This document shows positions 8,104 to 12,323 of a DNA stretch of 12,323 nt, in pieces (the stretch's first letter is position 1; every line of letters begins with the position of its first letter). The DNA lies in NCBI GenBank assembly GCA_910592205.1, contig CAJVPJ010001102.1, positions 1 to 12,323 of the forward strand, read 5' to 3'. The notes under the pieces were generated by a model. That model did not search any database. It saw only the letters and a list, made by a program, of their open reading frames with translations, and was not told the DNA's origin. The position numbers and the translations under genes are program-made. Source of the DNA: Paraglomus occultum. Its lineage: Eukaryota > Glomeromycota > Glomeromycetes > Paraglomerales > Paraglomeraceae.

Positions 8104-8241
8104 TTCATTTCACCGACAATCGTTTCGCCGACAATCATTTCACCGACAAATTTTCGCCAGCGTTATTTTGAAATTATCCTTTTTTGGTAGTTTTTGTCGG
8201 TGAAATGTACCTGTCGGCGAAATGATTGTCGGCGAAATGAA
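8104..8241. mobile_element. Short inverted-repeat element (MITE-like) with CATTTCGCCGACAA units
   Basis: The left arm 8104-8150 holds three units of the type CATTTCACCGACAA / CGTTTCGCCGACAA. The right arm 8193-8241 holds the same three units inverted, with small differences (CACCGACAA against CGCCGACAA) and a 2-3 nt insertion. The spacer is about 42 nt (8151-8192). There is no coding capacity, so it would depend on a transposase elsewhere. No convincing target-site duplication could be fixed because the outer edges are not defined. Confidence 0.75.
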
Positions 8242-8264
8242 TGCCTCCCGAAAAATTCTCATTG

Positions 8265-8640
8265 TGTATGCCAGAAAGCGTAGTTTGCTACAACCGAATT
8301 TAGATGTCGGCTTAAAAGTGTGCAAATATCTTTTTACACGTCCGTAATATAGAGTAATGACGAAAAATCGTTCACCGTACTCACACTTTGAAGAATATTT
8401 GTTGCAAGCGACGTGCGCAATAAATAAAAACGTTGTTGGGGTTTTGGAGTCGTATAAAGCTGTTGTATATGTACGTGTATTGTTTTCGTTCGATAACCTT
8501 GTTCGCGTAATTTCCTGGAGCGGTAATAGAGTAGAAGAGAGTATTGTTCGGAGAGAAGTGTGCAAAATTATATTCGACGTTGTCTACACGTGAGTTTGTG
8601 ACACATCATTACATAATATCGTAATTGTTCTGTATAAAAC
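8265..8640 (+). repeat. Left copy of a diverged inverted duplication
   Basis: This segment matches the reverse complement of 9359-9792 in order along its length. Shared landmarks are TATGCCAGAAAGCGTAGTTTG (against TATGCAAAAGACGTAGTTTTT), GTCGGCTTAAAAGTGTGC, GCGACGTGCGCAATAAA, TGTTCGGAGAGAAGTG, and the best-kept end, ACATAATATCGTAATTGTTCTGTA at 8611-8634 (one mismatch to the other copy). A 78-codon plus frame (8357-8593) lies inside, ending just at a GTGAGT-like donor, but the partner copy is not open in the matching frame. It may be a decayed gene-family member or a transposon. No domain is recognised. Confidence 0.6.
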
Positions 8641-9358
8641 TTTCTCATTGGGTAAAGTCAGGAAATAGTGAAAATTAGCAGTAGTAAGTTAACAGTAAAG
8701 CTATCATGTGGTTTTCTAATTGAAAAATAATTGACAATTGTACCGTAAAAAACGTAACTGAACTAATTTAATAAACCACCAAATTGTAACATGGGAAACA
8801 TTTATGCTGAGATGTTCTGACGTACTCATAATCTACGCTACGCTTTGCAAGATAAATTTGCCTTGAATAAGTTCGAATGCTATAATTAGTTAATATTGAA
8901 TAGCAAAGGTGTAAGGTGTGCAAGTATAAGCAGTCACATACTAGAAAAACAGTTAGAAACATTGAAAAGACTTATTCAGGAGAACCTACAACAGGGGTTT
9001 TTTGCTAATAATGACATAATTTTCTCATTGACAATATAAATAGTAATAACATTACGTACAATTGAGGGTATCTTCTATATAGACACGGACAAACTGCGCA
9101 AACGTTTTTTGCAATAACTAACATAGTTCACCAAGTATTTTGAAATCCCAAGTCCAAGCTCAAAAAAAAAAATGTTTCGGAGAATATTTTGAATTCAATA
9201 CCGATTGTAATTTGTTGGTTTTTGAAGGCACCAAAACGTTACCAAGTTGAATGTAGAAACTTTATGACACATTATGAGTGTCATAGTTGAGTCAAGCCAT
9301 CATCAATATCATAGCAATCAGTTAATTAAATTATATGCGTGGCTAAATTTTTCTTATT
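8641..9358. other. Spacer between the two duplicated arms, nothing coding
   Basis: About 718 bp of AT-rich DNA. TATGACAC (9263-9270) and GTGTCATA (9278-9285) form a hairpin with a 7-nt loop. A run of 11 A is near 9161-9171. No gene or RNA was found. Confidence 0.4.
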
Positions 9359-9792
9359 TACAGAACAATTGCGATATTATGTCATTAAGTGTTACAGCCG
9401 CCGCAGATTCACATTTATACTTAAAAAATTACATCATCTAACACGAAACACGTCTCTCCGAACTACTCTGTCAACGTTCCATATCATTAATATACTCCGT
9501 CACTACTCTACCTTACACACACATCTACCACCACAAAAACTAAAACGATCTTTCGCCGTAACTCCGTATTATATACAAATACAGGTTGACGACTCATAAA
9601 CTGATATACACCGCAAACGCCTCTCTTTATTGCGCGCGTCGTCGTTGACGCCGCCGTCTCTTCTAAAGCGTAAGTACAGCAAAAAAATTCTTGCCGCTAC
9701 TCCATAGAACAATATGTAAAAAAAAACTCGCACATTTAAGTCGATATTCGAAGTTCCGTTCCGTTGCAACAAAAACTACGTCTTTTGCATAC
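9359..9792 (-). repeat. Right copy of the diverged inverted duplication
   Basis: Reverse-complement partner of 8265-8640, about 60 nt longer. The end 9359-9382 matches the left copy in 23 of 24 positions, and the middle is far more diverged. In this copy short frames of 86 (plus, 9339-9599) and 67 codons (minus, 9569-9772) occur but do not correspond to the frame of the left copy, so neither is supported as a gene. The better conservation at the inner end than in the middle suggests a functional or terminal sequence there. Confidence 0.6.
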
Positions 9793-10022
9793 GTAAAGAA
9801 AGCTAGACAATTCTCTTATACTATCGGGCAAGGGAAGTAAAAAGCAATTATACGCTTAATAGTGTTAAATAGGTTAATCTGTTAGTTCTTTCTCTTTGCC
9901 TTACGCCGGGTTACTATCACAATGACATTATGATTAAAAAAAGCTTTCGAATCAAACGTACTTTGAAGGGCATCAAGCAATAGGGAAGTATGTCAACCAT
10001 TTACACACGTAGTATATATTAG
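9793..10022. other. Short tract with no feature
   Basis: AT-rich DNA between the inverted duplication and the tandem repeat; nothing recognised. Confidence 0.4.
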
Positions 10023-10525
10023 GCATTGCGTATAGTGGATAGGGCCTTTTGGCTTAAGTATCTGTGATGTGTGGGGATTGCGATCACTCATACGTTACAG
10101 GTCAGTGGTGGTAACTTGGAGATTGCGATCATTCAAGTTCAGAGGCATGATTGCGATCACTGGACCTGAACCATTCCACACGCATTTGCCTTTATAACCA
10201 TCTGCGGCGTATGGGGATTGCGATTCCTTATACCTCTCCAGAATAACTTGGTGCTTGCGACCATCAAGTATAACAAGCATTGTTTATAGTGGATAGAGCT
10301 TTTATAGCTTAAGAATCTGTTATTGTATGGGGATTGCGATCATTCGTACGTTTCAGATCAGTGGTGTAACTTGGGGATTGAGATCACTCAAGTTCAAGGC
10401 TGGGATTGCGATCACTGGACTTAGACCACTCCACTCGCATTTGCAGAATCTACGATGTATGGGAATTGAGATCACTCGTACGCTTCCAGATCCAGCATAA
10501 AACAGTAATTTACAAAGTATTCTAA
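10023..10525 (+). repeat. Tandem pair of the GATTGCGATC palindrome-string repeat
   Basis: Unit one (10023-10275) and unit two (10276-10525) open with GCATTGCGTATAGTGGATAG and GCATTGTTTATAGTGGATAG. Each then carries the core in a fixed order: unit one at 10076, 10121, 10149, 10216 (last base changed) and a diverged one at 10253; unit two at 10332, 10376 (GATTGAGATC), 10404 and 10464 (AATTGAGATC). Centre-to-centre spacings are about 45, 28 and 67 in unit one and 44, 28 and 60 in unit two. Each core has complementary flanks, for example AACTTG (10113-10118) with CAAGTT (10134-10139), and GTTCAG (10137-10142) with CTGAAC (10166-10171). Frames through it (such as 10095-10280 minus) are not gene-like. 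The same family occurs at 5828-6025 and, inverted, at 7961-8096. Confidence 0.85.
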
Positions 10526-11624
10526 CTGTTATAATTTAATGCTAATATTTTGTTTTTCTTTCCGAGACATAAATAGACAACACGTACGGGAATATGAATA
10601 TTACGGAGCACTAGCTGTAATTTCCGTCGTCGGTGAGATTATATGACTTGTAATTTTTTTTATTTCTACTATGATTCGCTTATTAATACGTTTTATTTTT
10701 TTCAAGTAAATAGGCATTGTGAATCCCAGAAGGTATAACTCAGAAAGTTAGCGCACAGATGCAACTTGTCAAAATAATAATATTCATAAATTCAAATTTG
10801 TAGGTTATGAACGTTGAGTCAGATTTCAAAATACTTTTTCGACAAATTTATGCAAATGACTGGTTGTACGCCTTTGAATAAAACATTATTGATCAGAGAA
10901 ATTAGTGTTAACCATAATGTCAAACTTAAACTAATACACATTATAATCTAACTGTCATGCTAAACATCGGATACTATCAACATAAACCATCGTATAATTT
11001 AACTTTTAGTCTAGCTGTAATGTCAAAAAATGTTAAACATCAAAATACAGCATACATCAAAATACATTCTAACCATACTGCTAACATTACATACGTAATA
11101 ATTATATAATTTTTACAAGACCGCGTTTGGTAATTGTAATTATGTAATAATTTATTCATTCAAATCTTCGTACATTTAATTCGCACATTAGCAAAAAGTA
11201 ATGTTCCAATAATTAACACATTAGCGTATGATATGTTGTTTTTTGTCCTGGCCTAATTTGTTTCATTATTAGGCGAGGATGTTGCGATAAAAGCTCTGTA
11301 CAAAATTTTGATGAGAGACTAGCTAGCTCTGTTAAAATATTCTACAACACTATCCTACCCGTATCCTGATAAAATAATGGTTAGTCTACAAATGCCTTAC
11401 TTAGTATTAGAGAATTTATTAAAGCTACAGATTCTGAGTCATGATGTCACTATCGAATACAGATACTATTATATGGTTCCGACAATAGGTCATGTTAATA
11501 CATATTGCCGTTAGTAAAAACCTTACACCCTAATTACGTAACTATTTATACTTATAAGGTAACGTGTGACAAGTAATTGACTACTGTATTGTCGATCTAG
11601 ATACAAATTAGTCACAGTGAAAAG
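10526..11624. other. Long AT-rich tract, no supported gene
   Basis: No frame of note on either strand. A 17-bp near-tandem pair, ACATCAAAATACAGCAT (11037-11053) and ACATCAAAATACATTCT (11054-11070), lies in a stretch with many AACAT/TAACAT words. No tRNA-like B box or clear splice signals were found. Confidence 0.45.
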
Positions 11625-11680
11625 TGTTACGACAAGCGGATCTGTTAAAGCAGAAAAGTGAGTCACATGATAAAATCTTC

Positions 11681-11720
11681 CTCCGCAATCCTCCGCAATC
11701 CTCCGCAGTTCCCCGCAGTC
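11681..11720 (+). repeat. Four 10-bp tandem units, CTCCGCAATC type
   Basis: CTCCGCAATC twice exactly, then CTCCGCAGTT and CCCCGCAGTC. The array is flanked by GTCACATGA (11662-11670) and GTCACATGG (11721-11729), a short direct repeat. It is distinctly GC-rich for this window and could be a cluster of protein-binding sites upstream of the TATATAAG box. Confidence 0.7.
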
Positions 11721-11750
11721 GTCACATGGTCGATTTAATAGAATAACCAT

Positions 11751-11851
11751 ACTAATTAGGAAATATTTTAATGTTTCAAAAATTGGCGACGGGATCAGTG
11801 CTATTACAAAAGACTAATTAGGGAAAAATTAGTGTTTCAAAAATTGGCGAC
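11751..11851 (+). repeat. Direct repeat, period about 62 bp
   Basis: ACTAATTAGG ... GTTTCAAAAATTGGCGAC occurs at 11751-11790 and again at 11813-11851, with small differences in the A-rich middle. It ends about 30 nt before the TATATAAG box. Confidence 0.7.
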
Positions 11852-11880
11852 AGTGACGACAGCGGTGGCGATAGAAAAGA

Positions 11881-11984
11881 TATATAAGCGACTTTATTCC
11901 ATCGTTCACCCTCATGTTGTGTATGTTGTGCGTTGTTTGATTGTTCTTAATAATCTACGAATTGATCTAATCTATGGAAATAAA
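11881..11984 (+). promoter_or_regulatory. TATA box followed by AATAAA
   Basis: TATATAAG at 11881-11888 lies just after the direct repeats and is followed by a pyrimidine-richer stretch (TTTATTCCATCGTTCACCCTC). AATAAA follows at 11979-11984. No coding frame lies between them, which is what an LTR R region would look like. In AT-rich DNA both words can occur by chance. Confidence 0.35.
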
Positions 11985-12060
11985 TAATTGTACCCTTTTA
12001 AAATTTGAATCCTATTTTTTATTTTCTTCCTATCGTTATCTTCGCTTGAATTTTTAACTA

Positions 12061-12222
12061 ATTAATTCAGACAATACCTACATAGCCATTAAGCGAAAAG
12101 GTTAAGTGATTAGAGCCCATTCAGGCTTGCAAAACTGTCTATTGAATTAATTTGGACAATAGCCCTTAGGCGAAAAGGTTAAGTAGTCAGAGCCCATCCA
12201 GGCTTGCAAAACTATCCATTGA
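12061..12222 (+). repeat. Two-copy tandem repeat, period 77-85 bp
   Basis: Each copy reads ATTAATT, GACAAT, AGCC, GCGAAAAGGTTAAGT, AGAGCCCAT, CAGGCTTGCAAAACT, ATTGA. The first copy (12061-12145) has an 8-nt extra block (ACCTACAT) after GACAAT, so the period is 85 at the left and 77 for the rest. Divergence is modest, mostly C/T and A/G changes. Confidence 0.8.
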
Positions 12223-12323
12223 GCGAGTACGTAATAACGGAAAGCGAGTTTAGTTAATTATTGTAGCGCGTCGATAATAGATTTTAATTGTTTAATTAGT
12301 TTAGGAAACAAGTGACGGATAAA

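Larger units (their letters stand above)
11625..12323 (+). mobile_element. Possible LTR or retroelement 5' region, cut by the window edge
   Basis: The stretch starts TGTTACGACAAGCGG and has the order expected of a long terminal repeat: short tandem repeats (11681-11720), a 62-bp direct repeat (11751-11851), TATATAAG at 11881-11888 and AATAAA at 11979-11984, about 90 nt apart, then a 77-bp tandem repeat (12061-12222). No primer-binding site, gag frame or matching 3' copy lies in the window, so the right boundary is unknown. A solo repeat or simply a promoter of a gene to the right would also fit. Confidence 0.35.

Noticed and set aside
8140-8565. 141-codon minus-strand frame
   Set aside because: It starts within the diverged duplication and ends inside the inverted-repeat element; the partner copy is not open in the matching frame.
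10023-10525. CRISPR-like array, because a short core recurs at intervals
   Set aside because: Cores are 10 bp, spacings differ within a unit but are the same between units, and the whole unit is duplicated; this is a tandem repeat in a eukaryotic context.
1-12323. tRNA, rRNA and telomere repeats
   Set aside because: I looked for B-box-like GGTTCGA words, ribosomal landmarks and TTAGGG arrays on both strands and saw none that hold up.

Overview
The window looks like nuclear DNA of an early-diverging fungus, most likely an arbuscular mycorrhizal fungus (Glomeromycotina: Rhizophagus, Gigaspora or a relative). It is AT-rich and gene-poor, with short introns carrying GT..AG borders, and it holds the remains of a tyrosine-kinase-like protein kinase of the kind that forms very large families in these fungi. 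The kinase wording (a DPETKEYMIVMEYANNGSL stretch, DLGLSQS, GVLPFIAPEV) is the strongest taxonomic clue. Species assignment is inference.

Left part (1-1,900): an open frame runs off the left edge on the minus strand. It is followed by the only intact-looking gene of the window, a minus-strand gene for a small secreted protein of 112 residues without mature cysteines (1334-1672), with a TATA box, a CCAAT box and a candidate poly(A) signal. Middle-left (2,450-4,370): mostly non-coding, with a large imperfect palindrome (2452-2783), a 612-bp segment bounded by 15-bp perfect inverted repeats (2789-3400) and two smaller hairpins (3523-3567, 4311-4368). At 4705-5164 the minus strand carries a two-exon protein-like reading with consensus splice sites but an in-frame stop, product unknown.

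Middle-right (5,830-8,640): a repeat copy, a long tract with one hairpin, then the kinase pseudogene (6952-7970, minus). The kinase has one good intron but at least three frameshifts, and it stops abruptly at an inverted copy of the same repeat family. An inverted-repeat mobile element (8104-8241) follows at once, then one arm of a diverged inverted duplication (8265-8640 and 9359-9792).

Right part (9,360-12,323): the second arm of that duplication, a tandem pair of the repeat family (10023-10525), a non-coding tract, and a region with the layout of a long terminal repeat (about 11625 to the edge), with TATATAAG, AATAAA and several internal tandem repeats.

The most unusual feature is the dispersed repeat family seen at four places. 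Each unit carries a fixed series of short motifs with a GGGATTGCGATCAC core, and nearly every motif is flanked by self-complementary arms, so a unit is a string of small palindromes. No operon-like or cooperating gene set is visible; the window reads as transposon-rich accessory DNA.
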